Shown piece by piece: positions 1 through 13,267 of a DNA stretch of 60,000 nt. The notes below the pieces were generated by a model. It ran no database searches and was not told the origin of the DNA. It saw only the letters and a program-made list of their open reading frames with translations. Numbering within the stretch: position 1 is the stretch's first letter; each line of letters begins with the position of its first letter. The DNA comes from Neocallimastix lanati (nom. inval.) (taxonomy: Eukaryota > Neocallimastigomycota > Neocallimastigomycetes > Neocallimastigales > Neocallimastigaceae), in NCBI GenBank assembly GCA_016946835.1, contig JACVTC010000001.1, forward strand, positions 2,430,001 through 2,490,000, read 5' to 3'. Position numbers and translations under genes: made by a program.

Positions 1-209
1 ATTACAAATATTTTTTTTTTTTTTTTCATAATATTTTTTATTATTGGTATAATATATATTAATTTATATAATTCTTTCCTACTATATAAAAAAAAATAAT
101 AATTCTATTTAGGTTAAATTATTTGGTATTTAAATATTTTTAAAAATTTTTGGTTTAATATATGTAATATATGTTATATGAAATGAAATACAATAATCTC
201 TTTTTAATT
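1..209. other. non-coding, downstream of the transporter gene
   Basis: AT-rich sequence with a T-run near the start. I see no gene. It lies 3' of the transporter stop codon on the minus strand, so it probably holds that gene's 3' UTR, but no specific signal can be assigned. Confidence 0.4.
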
Positions 210-622
210 TTAATACTCTTCATCTTCATCATCCTCATCACCATCCTCATCTTCATCATAATTATTATGGTTATTATAGTTATCATCATGATTATAATCA
301 TGATTATTTTCATAATTATCTTGAATATTATCTTTAGAAAAGTTATCATTATTATTATTATTATTATTATTAATATAGTTATTATCATAGAAAATATCAT
401 TGTTATTAACGAAATTATTATCTCTTCCAATATCATAATTTGTATTTATTATATTTTCATCATCTCTCTCATTTCCGTTTTGATTTATTCTTGTGCTTTC
501 ATTTCCTCCGTTATTTTCTTTTCTATTACTTTTATAGGCATCACTATTATATTTATTTTCATTATTATTATTTACATAATTAAATTCAATTATTGGTTCA
601 TAAACATTATAATCATTATTAA

Positions 623-653
<31 letters not shown>

Positions 654-1906
654 GACTCTATTATCGTTATTTATTGCTTGGTAATTGTTATTATTTATGG
701 ATTTTGTACTATTATTATTTTTAGTAGTGGTTGTAGTAGTAACAGTATTGTTGGCATTAATAATTTTATTATCTTTACTTCTATTTTTACTTTTATCTTC
801 CTCACTATTATAAATATCTTCATTATATTTAGATGAACTTTCATTATCCTTATCCTTTTCAACAAGTAATGGATTTTCATTTAATGCATCAATTGCATTT
901 GCTCTACTATTATCTTCACTGAAATATATCAAAATATCATGGCTATCTAATTCTTGATAAACATTTAAACCAATTACAGCTGTAATAATTATCATAATTA
1001 TTGTTAAGCAAATTAGAGCAAATGTTTTAGGTTTAAATGGAACCCAAGATGGTATACCTTTATAGTAATTTGAAATAAATAAGGGATGTGTTGGTAATGT
1101 ACTAAATCTTGATATAGGATATTGATTATTAACATTAGAATGGGAAGCAGTTCTTGAAACGGGTGGTGGTGGTGGTAAAAATTGTTTTGCATTTTCTTCA
1201 GTAATGACAATTTTACTTTCTTCTTTATTTGTAGTATAAAGATGTATTTCAGGAACATCATTATTTGATGCATTTAATGTTTCTGATGATGATGATGAAT
1301 TATTATCACTATCAATATTTTCTTGCTTTTCATTTATATTATTATTTTTATTATATTTAATATTTTCTTGGTCTTGATCTTTAGATACTGGATAAGAATC
1401 AATAAATCCTTGGATTGTTTTGGAAGACCAATGAATTGTCTTTAATATTTCACGTTGTCTTGGAGTAAAATAGCGTCTTGGTTTGGATTCACTTTTAAAT
1501 TTTAAGCATTTTAAATAAATAATAATTGGTATTATGAAATTGGCCGTAGACACAAACAATAATGAAGACCAATTAATAACATCATTAATAAATGTACCAG
1601 TTTGGAAAGGTAAAACACAAATCCATGGTAAAACGTGAGATAAGAATGTTGCTGTTTTATACCCACATATTTTATTTTGAACTAAATTATTTCGTACAAT
1701 GATTGAAAATGTTGGGATTGATACCATTAAAATAGCAATGGAAAATACATATGTGGTAATTCTACCAAGAACATTCAACGAACTTAATTGTGATAAAATA
1801 TTTAATGTTCCTTCAGTTTTAAAGGCAACAGCAGCTAATATAAATTATAAAATATTTGATTTATATTAATATATTATTCAAATATTTATTTTATATAACT
1901 TTAGAA

Positions 1907-1967
<61 letters not shown>

Positions 1968-3993
1968 ATGTTTTTAATGTGTAAAAAAAAAAAAAAAAAA
2001 AAAATATTTACCTGAATAACCAATTATAATATAAAGAACAACTGACGTAATGGTAGATGTCCATAATGACTTTTGAACACTAACTTCTTTTTTCTATATA
2101 TATACAATTACATTATTATTTTATTATTATTATATTTTTATAATTTTATTATAATATTATTATTCTATATCATTTTTATTTTAATATAGTATTTTAAAAT
2201 TTAAGTTATAAATGTATTAAATTACCTTTATATTAATCCAACTTGGAATAGTTGTTACAAAAGCAAAATTAAACATGACCACACCAACTACCTCTTTACA
2301 ATCATAGCTTAAAAGTGGAACATTATTAATATTAAAACCATGAAGATAAAATAAAACAAACCAAATTGTAAAAACTAAAACAGTAATAGAAAATGAAACT
2401 ATTTTATATTTTAAAAATAATATATTAAATAATATTTATATAATATAAATTAAATATTATAATTTAATATATATTTTATATTTATTATTATATTTCTATT
2501 TTTTATTATTATTAATTATAATAATTATTGCTTACCAATTTGCATATTAATATTATCTTGAAGTTTCATAAAACCAACAGGAAATATGCAAATAAATGTA
2601 ATCTATAATAATTTTTTATTTATTAATGAAATATTAATTAATAAATCAATAGAAATATTACAATAAAATAATTAAATTAATAATATCATTATTATATTAT
2701 CTTACTATATATCCAAGGGTTACAAGCATAAACTGATCACCAAATGGACTATTTTCTTTTGCCATTTCATCTACACAATATAATCTAAAAGATGAATCGT
2801 TTTTCACGGCATTGACTGTAGAATTTGAAAAAAAAGGAAGATCCGCTGCAACACCACATGATTTTTTAAAGAAATTGATTATAAAATTATCCATTGTTTG
2901 TGCTGAATAAATAATAGAGGAAACATTTGCTGATTGTAATGCCATATATAAAATAAATTGTCCTATTATATGCATTTTTTTACCAAAATAAAAATTAATT
3001 AAGGTAGAGAATTCAACTGTACCCTATAATATATTTTATATTTAATTATATTAATATTAAAAATAATAATATATTTATATGTATTTATATACAAATTTTT
3101 ATAAATTGTTTCCTATATATAAAAATTTTCAATATAAACACTAAATCAATAATTTTAAAATAAAAAATAGTGTTATTTACTTGAAAATGCTTATTTCCCG
3201 GTATAGTTTGCATTGCTTCAACAATAAACTGTGCACAAATTGTTGAAAAAACAGCAAAAAATATAAAAGTCAAAGCTGGGATAACTAAACCAGATACACT
3301 AAAAATTTGTGGGGTTGGAATTAAACCAGGACCTAAAATACCGTTAATTAATAAAGTAACACCTCCAGCAAATCCTCTGAGAATAATGAATTATTAGATA
3401 AAAATTAATACATAAAAAAATAATATTTAATCACTCGAACTTTCAAAATTACTTTATTAAAAATAATTTAAATATAATTTTTATAATATAAATAATACAA
3501 ATAAAATTAAAAAAATAAAAATAAATAAATAAAAAATTCAAATGAATATTTACACTGTTTTAGTATCCAATAATTTCTTTAAAGTCTTATTTCTATTAAT
3601 ACTGAAAGTATTTGTAAATCTTAAACTGTTAAGTCCATTACCTATTGTAGACGTTGATTTTCTATAAATAGTACTTAATCGACTTCCTAATGAAGATCCT
3701 GTTGATTTTCTACTTGAATATGTCGACTTTCTATTAAATTTACTTCCATTAGAAGTAGATTTTTTTACTTTTAATAGTGAACTATCGTCATTATCAGATT
3801 CATAAGATTTCTCATCTTCAGAATTTTCTTCATTATATGAGCTATATCTACTAGTAATGTTTCCAGTTGTATCTATAAAAGAAACTGATTTATTGACATT
3901 CGAAGTTTCTGGTTCATATTCTGAATCACTATTATTTAAAATTGGTATATGCGGATTTACCGGTAAAGCTAATGTATTACTTTTTCTACTCAT
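210..3993 (-). CDS. Transmembrane amino acid transporter (Aa_trans/AVT family), 7 exons
   Basis: Multi-pass membrane transporter of the amino acid/auxin permease-like family (SLC32/36/38, fungal AVT). My model has seven exons on the minus strand: 3993-3554, 3376-3181, 3023-2706, 2602-2536, 2398-2226, 2093-2012, 1834-210. All junctions are GT..AG and in phase, giving about 966 residues. The first ~146 residues are a Ser/Lys-rich cytoplasmic tail. The family core follows: GGVTLLINGILGPGLIPTP opens TM1, then IPGNKHFQGTVEFS and NFAFVTTIPSWIN, all typical of this family. After YFTPRQREILKTIHW comes one more TM (ALICLTIIMIIITAVIGLNV). The last ~230 residues are an Asn/Asp-rich tail built on AAT repeats, ending in an acidic stretch. 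The substrate cannot be read from sequence; vacuolar or plasma-membrane export or uptake of neutral amino acids is family inference. Confidence 0.87.
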
Positions 3994-4660
3994 TTTATTT
4001 TATATTTTCCTTAAATTTTATTAATTTATTTTTTGAAGAATATACTTTATAAAAAAATAATATAATTTTGCAATTGAATCTTTAAAGTTTTTGTTATAAT
4101 ATATATTATCTATTTATTTAAATATATTTTTTTGAATTCAAATTTTATAGATATATTTAAATTTTTATTTAAAAAATGGTACTAAACGAATTAAATAGTA
4201 GTAATCGAATATATATATACAATATAGAGGCACATATACTATTTTAAATTTAATTTTATATATAAAATATTATTATTGATAATTCACTTTAAAATTGTAC
4301 AACTATAATAACATTTTATTTATATTTATATAAAGTAATAACAATTTAATTTTCGATTTTATTTTTTTTTTTTTTATTGTTTTATTTCATTATTTATCAA
4401 TATTATCAATATTAAATTTGTAATAGATTAATTTTGTTTATTAAAACATCTATATTTTTGTTAATTATTGCTTGATATAATAATAAAAAAAATAGTCTCT
4501 TTTTTTTTATTTATTTAAATAATTATAATGTAACTACAGTAATATGTTTTATTATATTAAATGTTTAAGTTTCAGCTTTTAAAAAATATATTGTAATAAA
4601 TATTTTTTTCTGATAAAATAATTATATAATACATTACTTGATAAATATTAAATTTAACAT

Positions 4661-4783
4661 TAAAAAATTTATAAATAATATATTATATAATTTTGTAATT
4701 TTGATGAACTTTTAAAGTTTTAAAAAATTTATAAATAATATATTATATAATTTTGTAATTTTGATAAACTTTTAAAGTTTTAA
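4661..4783. repeat. 60-bp tandem duplication
   Basis: Two head-to-tail copies of a 60-bp unit (4661-4720 and 4721-4780). They differ at one base (g at 4705, a at 4765), so the duplication looks recent or homogenised. Confidence 0.9.
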
Positions 4784-5433
4784 ATGACTGTTATGCCTAT
4801 TAATAATAAATAAAAATAAATTGAAATAAAGAAAAAAAATTTTTTTTAAAACAAATTTTATAAATAAATAAATAAATATATAAGACAGGAAGAAAAATCG
4901 AACAAGAAAATAGAAAATAAAAAATAAAAAAAAAGTTTAATATTATTAAAAAAAAAAAAAAATATTAGTGAATTAATGACAAAAATGTTTAATTTTTTAA
5001 TTCTAAGAAAAAAAAAAATTTTTTTTTTCTATTTTTTATTATTATTCAAATATCTCTATATTTCTATATTATATTACAGTGTAATATATTATACTATTAA
5101 ATATTTTAATATAAAGTAATATATTTTATTATTTTATGTTATATTAATTATATTAAAATAAGAATTGTACATTTAGATAATTATTATTATTTAATAATAA
5201 ATATTAATAAATAATCATAATATGAATATATTTATATATTTGAATAAACTATTCATATATAAAATTATATACATGAACAAAACAAAGTAAATAATAAAAA
5301 TAAATATAAAAATTCCATAAATAATTAAATTTGCTATAATAAATTTGTTAATTAAGATAATAATTAAAATATTCTATCTATAATTTGTATAAATATATAT
5401 TTATGTATAATTATTAAATTTTGGTTTAATCCG

Positions 5434-5467
<34 letters not shown>

Positions 5468-6380
5468 GTTATATTAATTCTTATACCAAAATCATTATAT
5501 AATATTAATTCTTAATTATTTAAATAAATTATAAATTATATATATTATTCTTTATATATTCAATAATTATTGAGGCTTCGATCACTTCTTCAAATATATT
5601 ATTTAATAAACTGAGATATTATGAATAATTAAAAAAAGAATAAAATTAAATAATTATTTTAATAAAGAATAATTAAATTTAATCTAAAAAAAAATGATAT
5701 CACAGTTTATTTATGTATATAGTTACCTAACTTTAATATCTTTTTAATATATATTATAACTTATTACTCAATATAATTCTTACATATATTTTAATATAAA
5801 TTTTATTATTGTTATGTATTTTAGTAATATTATTTATTGCATCGTTTATTATTTATTATTTATTATTCTATTTTTTTTATTATTTATTATAAATTTACAC
5901 CTGCTATAAAAGATAATAAATCAATTATCTTTAATAAATTACTTTATAAATAATTATATTGAATAAATTAACTAAATATATTAAATTAAATATATTATAT
6001 AGGATTTACCGCATTAATTAATATATTATAATTAAAAAAAGATTATTGATTAAAATATTAGAAATATAATTAAATATAAACCATATCAATTATATCTTTT
6101 TTAATATATAAATTTATTAAATTACCTACGAATAATTTAATTAATACATTTACTATATTATTTTTGTATTGTTTAATATTAAAATTTTATCACTGTATTT
6201 ATTTGTATTTTAATTAAATATAATATATAGTATTAACGAATAAAGAAACAATAAATTAAATTAATTTATAATATATATAAAATTATATTAAACAAAATTT
6301 TTGAGAAATTTAAAAAAAAAAAAGAAATTTTAATATAAAACAAGGTTATTATATAGTATTGATTAAAAATGTTTTTTTTT

Positions 6381-6491
6381 AAAAAAAAAAAAAATCCTAT
6401 ATTAGTAAATAGTAAATATTACTACATTAAAAAAAAAAAAAAATCCTATATTAGTAAATAGTAAATATTACTACATTTAAAAAAAAAAAAA
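6381..6491. repeat. A-tract plus 34-bp motif, tandem duplication
   Basis: An A-run followed by TCCTATATTAGTAAATAG and then AAATATTACTACATT occurs twice in a row, then a third A-run follows. The unit is about 48 bp. The copies are essentially identical apart from A-run length, suggesting a slippage or unequal-exchange event. Confidence 0.85.
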
Positions 6492-6734
6492 GAATTTACT
6501 AATTTTTATAATTTATTAAAAAAAAAAGTTCATAACATTTTTAAGAAATAAAATTATTTTATTTATATAAACAAAGAAGGATGTACCATTTTAAAATAAT
6601 GTATTACTAAAAAAAGTTTATCCCGTCTTTAAACAATTTATTAAAATTATTATTTGTTTATTCATTACAAGGAAACAATTATTATATATTCAATATATTC
6701 AATGATAATTTTACATAATATTTTTAGAACAAAA

Positions 6735-7062
6735 CATAGACTTGCACATATGGGTACCCATCTCCCATATGGCCATACAGTTATTAATTAACTGTAAGGT
6801 GATGAGTTATTGGCATACTGTATCAGCTTCGCCGCTCTCAATCGTCGTTACACACTGCCCGGAGATGCATTCCTAACGTTCCTACATATATCTCTTATGA
6901 CCACGAGCATCAGAACGGAACCATTAACTCCTCCCTAGTGGGTGTAATCATTGGCGATTGGAAATTTTACAATCATCAAGGTCTATGCTTCAATTCAAAG
7001 CGTAGTATCAGGGTTGGGTGAAATAATCATTTGAGGGAAAGCCTTATGGACATCACGATAAG
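6735..7062. other. GC-richer intergenic island, nature unknown
   Basis: About 330 bp of near-normal base composition inside DNA that is almost pure A/T. It begins near a perfect 12-bp palindrome (6750-6761, ATGGGTACCCAT) and contains segments such as GCTTCGCCGCTCTC and CTGCCCGGAGATGC. No frame is open across it and no tRNA or rRNA signature is recognised. It could be a mobile-element remnant or a structured RNA gene. A short stretch near 7030 (ATTTGAGGGAAAGCC) weakly resembles the elements at 46.9 and 59.1 kb. Confidence 0.4.
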
Positions 7063-7709
7063 ATTTTTAGATTTATATTATATTTTATAGAATTAATAAA
7101 TAAATAAATAAATAAAAAGAAAAACCAAAAAAAAAAAAAAATCATTAAATATATTAAATAATAAGAAATAATTAATTATATGGTTTAAAATACCACAATT
7201 TAATGGAGACTTGTGAAAATATATTAATAATATGATTTATAGAAGTAAAGCTTAGGAATAAATGAAATAATTTTTTTTTTTTTTTTTTTTTTTTTGATAG
7301 TTGACAAAAATCTATTGAATTTCAGTTATTTTTTGTTAAAATATTTTGTTTATTTTTATGAACTTCTTAATTAAAATATATGTTATTATTTGTAATCTTT
7401 AATTGTTTCATAGTACTAAAATACAAAATATAGTTTAATTGTTTTATGTGTTATTAATGTTCTTAATCTTCAAAATATTATATAATTGACATAATTTAAT
7501 ATATATATCATACTAATTATTAAACTCAACATTATTAGGCAATATTATTATTAATTTCATATTAATAATATTATTTATCATTCATGTAATATTTACTTAT
7601 TATTTCATATTTAATGTATTTAATTCTAATAAATATTGTATAAAAGAATTAATTTAAAAATAAATTTTTGTATATATTATTTATTTTATTAAGAAAATCA
7701 ATAAATTAA

Positions 7710-7860
7710 ATAGAATGTGGTGCTTTCGCCAATTTTTATAATACAAATTTTCAATACGCCATTTATTTTTAATGGCTTGTAAAATTTTTTGAACTCTATA
7801 AAAAATTTTAATACAATTATATGTAAAAAAAATAAATATATAAATAAATATATAAATAAA
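7710..7860. repeat. dispersed repeat, copy 1 (partner at 51.7 kb)
   Basis: Starts with GAATGTGGTG..TTTCGC and ends with TTTTAATACAATTAT followed by a TAAA-rich tail. The same two end blocks in the same order occur at 51716-51830, with a diverged middle. The layout, two conserved ends and a simple A-rich tail, resembles a short retroposed element, but no internal promoter boxes are recognised. Confidence 0.5.
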
Positions 7861-7906
7861 TAAATAAATAAGAACGTAATAATATAACTATATAAAATAA
7901 AATAAA

Positions 7907-8346
7907 CAGTAGAATATGAATATAAAGTACAGATTGAATAAAATAAAATGAAATAAAATAAATAGTAGAATATGAATATAAAGTACAGATTGAATAAAAC
8001 AAAATAAAATAAAATAAATAGTAGAATATGAATATAAAGTACAGATTGAATAAAATAAAATAAAATATATAGTAGAATATGAATATAAAGTACAGATTGA
8101 ATAAAATAAAATAAAATATATAGTAGAATATGAATATAAAGTACAGATTGAATAAAATAAAATAAAATAAAATAAATAGTAGAAAATGAATACAAAGTAC
8201 AGATTGAATAAAATAAAATAAAATAAAATAAAATAAATAGTAGAATATTAAATATAAATTACAGATTGAATAAAATAAAATAAAATAAAATAAAATAAAA
8301 TAAATAGTAGAATATGAATATAAAGTACAGATTGAATAAAATAAAT
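7907..8346. repeat. minisatellite, 8 copies of a 50-68 bp unit
   Basis: Eight tandem copies of a unit containing GTAGAATATGAATATAAAG and TACAGATTGAATAAAATAAA, starting near 7909, 7964, 8021, 8072, 8122, 8179, 8239 and 8307. Unit length varies because the number of TAAAA steps at the end of each unit varies. The long minus-strand open frame across it is a by-product of the repeat, not a gene. Confidence 0.92.
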
Positions 8347-10046
8347 TGGTTTATTACATGTTAATAAAAATTATTATTAATTAAAAGTATTTTTGTATAA
8401 ATGTTTTAAATACTTTAAATAATGACATAGGCGTAATAATCTGTATATATATAAATATTAATAAATAAAATGATTAATGTTATTTAATTTTAAATCTTTT
8501 AATAACATTAAAAAAAAAAATAAAAAATTATATATCAAAGTAAAATGGGAATACTAAAAAACTTTACTTAATGTAATATATATTAATAATGTTATAAAAA
8601 TAACTATTTAATATGGATATTATTTATTATTTAATAATTATTAAAATATTAGAATTTTTATTCATTCTAAATCTAATTCTTTTATTTAATAGAAAAAATT
8701 TAACTTAAATAAAAATTAAGAAAAGCTTATATTTATTATAATAAAGAATAATTAAATAGTAATACTCTAATATCTAGGAAGAATTCTTCAAGTAATTTAG
8801 TTTTTTTTTAAATGTATTTTATTAATATTATTAATAAAAAAAAAAATATTATTAATATTATTATTAATAAAAGAAAACAAAAAATAAAAAAAGAAATTAT
8901 TATAAATATTAAAATAAATAATAACCATTAAGATACACTACTTTCTTAATTATATTTTAATTAATATTTTTTTGATTTATTGATTTTATTTATCTTATAA
9001 TATAAAGTAAATTATTAATTAAAGTTCATTTTTCATATATAGTAAAAAATATATCTTTAATCTTTTTCATATATAGCACAAAATTAAATTAAAAATATAT
9101 CTTGAATTTTTGTATTAATAAATATTATTATATAATATTTCTTTTTTATTATTATGTTGAAATATTTATAGTTATTATTTAAAATCATGTCATATCATTT
9201 TATTTTACTAATTAGTTTTACTAAATTCTAATATTAAAAAAAAATTATGTTTAGATAATTATAGTTTCATGCATTATATGGTTTAAAAATATTCTTTTTA
9301 TTATTCCTTTATTAAAAATATCATCAAAATTTTATTACATATATATATATATATATTAATATTAAATTAGGTTTAATTCACTCTTCAAGTAAAATATTTT
9401 TATTTTGAATAAAACGAATTAATATATATATATATATATATATTAAAAAAAAGTTTAGAAAAAGTTTTAGCATGTATTTTATTTGATTTATTTGGATTTA
9501 TTTGGTGAATAATTTTGATTTTTAAAATATAAGAAGAATTAAAAGCAATAAAACGAAAGAAAATATTTTATTTTGTTATTCTATTTATATTAATATATAA
9601 TAGATATTTTCCAAGTTTAATTATAACGTATCATTCAAAAGGTCTTATCTTATTTAATAATTGATTAATAAATTCATCATCATTATCTTCTTCTTATTAT
9701 TATTATTATTATTTTTAGAATCATTATTACAATTATTATATATATTCCATTATATAAAATTGAAAGATTAGATTTAATTTTATTATTATTATTATATATA
9801 TTGTACTTTCTATCTTTGCTTTCTGTGTTTACTTTATTTTATATCTTTGAGAGTTAATAATATTTTTTTTTTTTTTTTTTTTTTTTTACAACACAAGATA
9901 TAAGATATTTCATATATAATTATCTATTGAAATAGATGACAATAGATTTACAATAATGTTGAATAACATTCAATAGAATAAAATAAAACAGAATAAATTA
10001 TATAATAGATATTTAAAGTAGAAAATAAATAAATTAAAAATACAAG

Positions 10047-10088
<42 letters not shown>

Positions 10089-10574
10089 TTAATTATTTTA
10101 TTATTTTATTATAATTTACTTTTTATTTACATTTTTTTTTTTTTTTTATGTTTTTGTTTTTTATTGTATATAAAACGTGGATATATCAATACTGATTTAT
10201 TATTATTATCATTATTTTTATTTTTTTTTTTTTAATATAAAATTATACATAATAAAATTTTGATGAATTATAAATTATTAATAGTATAAAATATGTAGAA
10301 TTAAATATATATTTATTATTATAATAATTATTAATGAATGTTAATATATTTACTTTTATTTTATTATATTACATTATAATATATTTTTTTTTTTTTTTAA
10401 AAAAAATTTTTTTCTTTATTTTTATTTATTTATTTATTTATTTGTTGTTGTTATTATTATTATTATTAAATATATATATTATAAATAAATAGAAAATAAA
10501 AAATAGAAAATGAATAAATAAATAAATAAATAAATAAATAAAATATTAGAAGCTATTTAAAAAAAAAAAAAAAA

Positions 10575-10959
10575 TTATTTTAATTTACTATCTTTTAAAC
10601 GCATTCTATTTTCATGTTCTAAAATTAGTAATTCTTGTTTACTACTTCCAAATACTGAATTATCTTTATTCCATGCTTGTTCAGAACTAATTCTCATTTT
10701 ACGTTCTAGCGTTGGACAATTAACATAATAACGTCCACAAATTTCATTTAAATGAACCGTTCTTGTTTCACCAGTACAAATCCATAATATATCTGAAAAT
10801 TCTGGAATAAATAAGGAAGAAAAAGAGGAGGAGGTTGACATCGTGGAAAGATTATTATTACTATTATTAGAGGATATTATTACTGATGAAGATACCGTAG
10901 GTGAAGATACAGGTGAAGCAATTTTCTTTTTAGAGGTTATATTTATATTATTATTATTA

Positions 10960-11032
<73 letters not shown>

Positions 11033-12775
11033 TTAAATCATTATTATTTATATTATTACTATTATGATGATTTATCGTATGATTATTATTTTGATTATTG
11101 AAATTTTCTGCAAAAACATTAAAATAAATATTTCCTGTAATTTCTATGGTAGCCATAGATTTTGCTTTACGTCTTATTTCTACAATTTTTGTTACCTCTA
11201 GATATTCATGTTTATCTACTCTTTCATAATTATTAACAGTTTTAATCCAACGAGTAGTACTATTGTTAGAAAGATCAAGACGAAGTAAATCACCAACATG
11301 TAATTGTTCAGCACCAAAACGGAAATATTGTAAATCCGTTTTTATTTCTTTCGTATTTGAAAAATTATTATCATTTTTAGGATTGGTAGATAAGCTTAAT
11401 ATATGACTTTTTAAGGTTTTATGATTTGTGGGAGGACGAGAATTGAAATCGGAAACATGATGTTCATTAGAAGTTGGAATTGAAAATGAAGAGGATAAAT
11501 CAATGGCTTGCATAACAGCTCTATTCCATAAAATATTGTTTTTTGAACATGGATCATACATTAAAAATGGAATAATAATTTTAAAAGGAATAAAGAAATA
11601 GGTATAAGTTGATTTTTTATTTTTTTCATGATGAGGTGAATTAGAATTTGCATTTTTAATATCACTTTCATCCTCTTCTTCCTGTTCAATGGAAATATTC
11701 TGAAGTGGAAGTTGTCTACAAATATAACCTAATGATTCTATTTGTTGGACTGAATTATTTTGGGTATCATTTAAAACAGAACCAACAGAAACTTCTGATC
11801 CTGAATCTGAAGGAGGTTTACGAATTTGTTCATCTGAATCATCAGTATAATAATCACCTTCTTCTTCACTTAAAACAAAATCGGCATCATCATCATCATC
11901 GTCATCATCGTAAGTTCCACTAAGTAATGTTATTAAATTTTCTTTATCCTTTTTTTTTCTATCTAATGTTTTTTCATCAATTTCTTGAGAAGTATTGTCT
12001 ATTTCTAATACTGGTGCCTTTCCTTTCTCATTATTTTTTTCATGATTGGGACTGAATATACTATTTTGAAGAATATTTGACTTATTATATATATCTGAAT
12101 TGGAATTTAAGTCAACGTTTTTAATACTTTTTAAAATTTCATTTAAATTCACTTTGGAAGAAGGCTTAATTATTGAATTTGAAATATATTTAATTACTTT
12201 TTCATATGAGATTAATTTATTAAATATTGTGGTATCAGTTAATTCTAAACTTGATAATCGTTTAACAATTTGAAAAGTCCAAAAGATGGAATGAAAAGAA
12301 CTACTTTCATTTTCTAAAATTGGGGCCCAAATAATTTCATTTTCACGATAACCGTTATACCATTTCCATTCTTCTGCTTTTTTGTCTACTGTAATGGCAG
12401 ATTGTCTATCTTTATAATGATTCCATTTTTTCTTTAAAGGTAATTTACTATCTTTGATTAATAATTTTTCTGAATCTTCATCATCTTCAAATTTTCTTTT
12501 ATTTTGTTTCATATAGAGAGCATTTGAAGGTTTACAATAAATACAATGACATATATTCGTTTTTCCCAATAAATAATTTATATGAACTTTTGCTTCAATT
12601 GGGGTTTCAAAATAATTACCTGATGGATGCTGATTAAAATTTATATATATATATTTGTGTGAAAAATATTTCAATTTTTTAATACTTTATTTTATTTCAT
12701 ACAATATATAAATAATAATGATAATAATGATAAAAATTAAAGTGCTTCTTTATATAAAAAGTTTTAATATAATTT

Positions 12776-12814
<39 letters not shown>

Positions 12815-13267
12815 TTTCTCATTACACCATATAAATTTGTTATAATTTTTGTAGCTTTTGTCATTGACTTTTCAACTTTAGAAAATAATTTATAATTAAT
12901 TGGTAATTCTTTAACACTCATATTTATCAACCATTCTATTTATTACAATAAACACATAATAGAAAAAGGGTAAATGTATTTAGTAATACTTATTTAAAAT
13001 ATTTTTTTATTATTTTTAGTATTATTTTAATTTCATTTAGTTTAATTGCTATTTATAATATATATATATGAATTTATGACTTAATCAAAAATTCTATACA
13101 TGAAAGGTTATCATAATAAAAACAATTTATTTATTTTATATATTTTTTAAATAAAAAAGAAATATTTCTATATATTTATTTATACTTTCAACTATATCCT
13201 TTTGGGATTCTTTCCAGGGAGCATCTGGATAATTTGTATTTGACCCATCATTTATTGCATAACTCAT
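10575..13267 (-). CDS. clr2: Clr2-like transcription-silencing protein, 3 exons
   Basis: Fungal Clr2-family protein. In fission yeast Clr2 is a subunit of SHREC, which silences heterochromatin with the deacetylase Clr3 and the remodeller Mit1. My model is 13267-13186, 12935-12826 and 12629-10575, GT..AG and in phase, about 748 residues. The N-terminus has the family layout: an opening with NYPDAPW (~residue 13-19), then LYGHPSGNYF created exactly by the second splice, then a Cys cluster (CHCIYCK). The C-terminal Clr2 domain starts near residue 497 with RFGAEQLHVGDLLRLD. Between them is a Lys/Asp/Ser-rich linker with an acidic run near 11890-11910. A pure Asn tract (10958-11032) lies inside the C-terminal domain. 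The gene is divergent from MPS1 with a 1.2-kb shared upstream region. The family call rests on motif recall. Confidence 0.8.
10958..11032 (-). repeat. (AAT)n asparagine-coding microsatellite in clr2
   Basis: A run of about 25 trinucleotides reads as consecutive AAT codons on the coding strand, giving a pure Asn tract within the C-terminal half of the Clr2-like protein. The other two frames would give Ile or stop codons, so only this frame is compatible with the open gene. Confidence 0.9.

Larger units (their letters stand above)
3994..10574. other. gene-poor AT-rich intergenic region
   Basis: I find no gene in this 6.6 kb on either strand. ORFs here are low-complexity. The region holds a 60-bp tandem duplication (4661-4783), a 48-bp A-tract duplication (6381-6491), a GC-richer island (6735-7062), a dispersed repeat copy (7710-7860) and an eight-copy minisatellite (7907-8346), listed separately. 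Homopolymer runs at 5437-5460, 7271-7295, 9865-9888 and 10050-10081 are notable. Confidence 0.5.

Noticed and set aside
171-836. Plus-strand 221-codon Ile-rich open frame
   Set aside because: It is the antisense of the Asn-rich tail of the transporter on the minus strand; ATT codons opposite AAT codons.
5570-5600. Possible tRNA T-arm (GGCTTCGATCAC)
   Set aside because: No acceptor stem, A box or anticodon arm could be fitted around it on either strand.
7698-8195. Minus-strand 165-codon open frame
   Set aside because: It reads through the minisatellite; the peptide is a repeat of the repeat unit with no gene-like structure.
7907-8346. CRISPR-like array
   Set aside because: Units are contiguous with slippage-variable AT tails and no unique spacers; the genome is eukaryotic.
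12630-12674. In-frame ATG at 12674 as the start of the Clr2-like protein
   Set aside because: It lies inside the intron; the upstream exons add the conserved NYPDAPW and LYG residues in phase.
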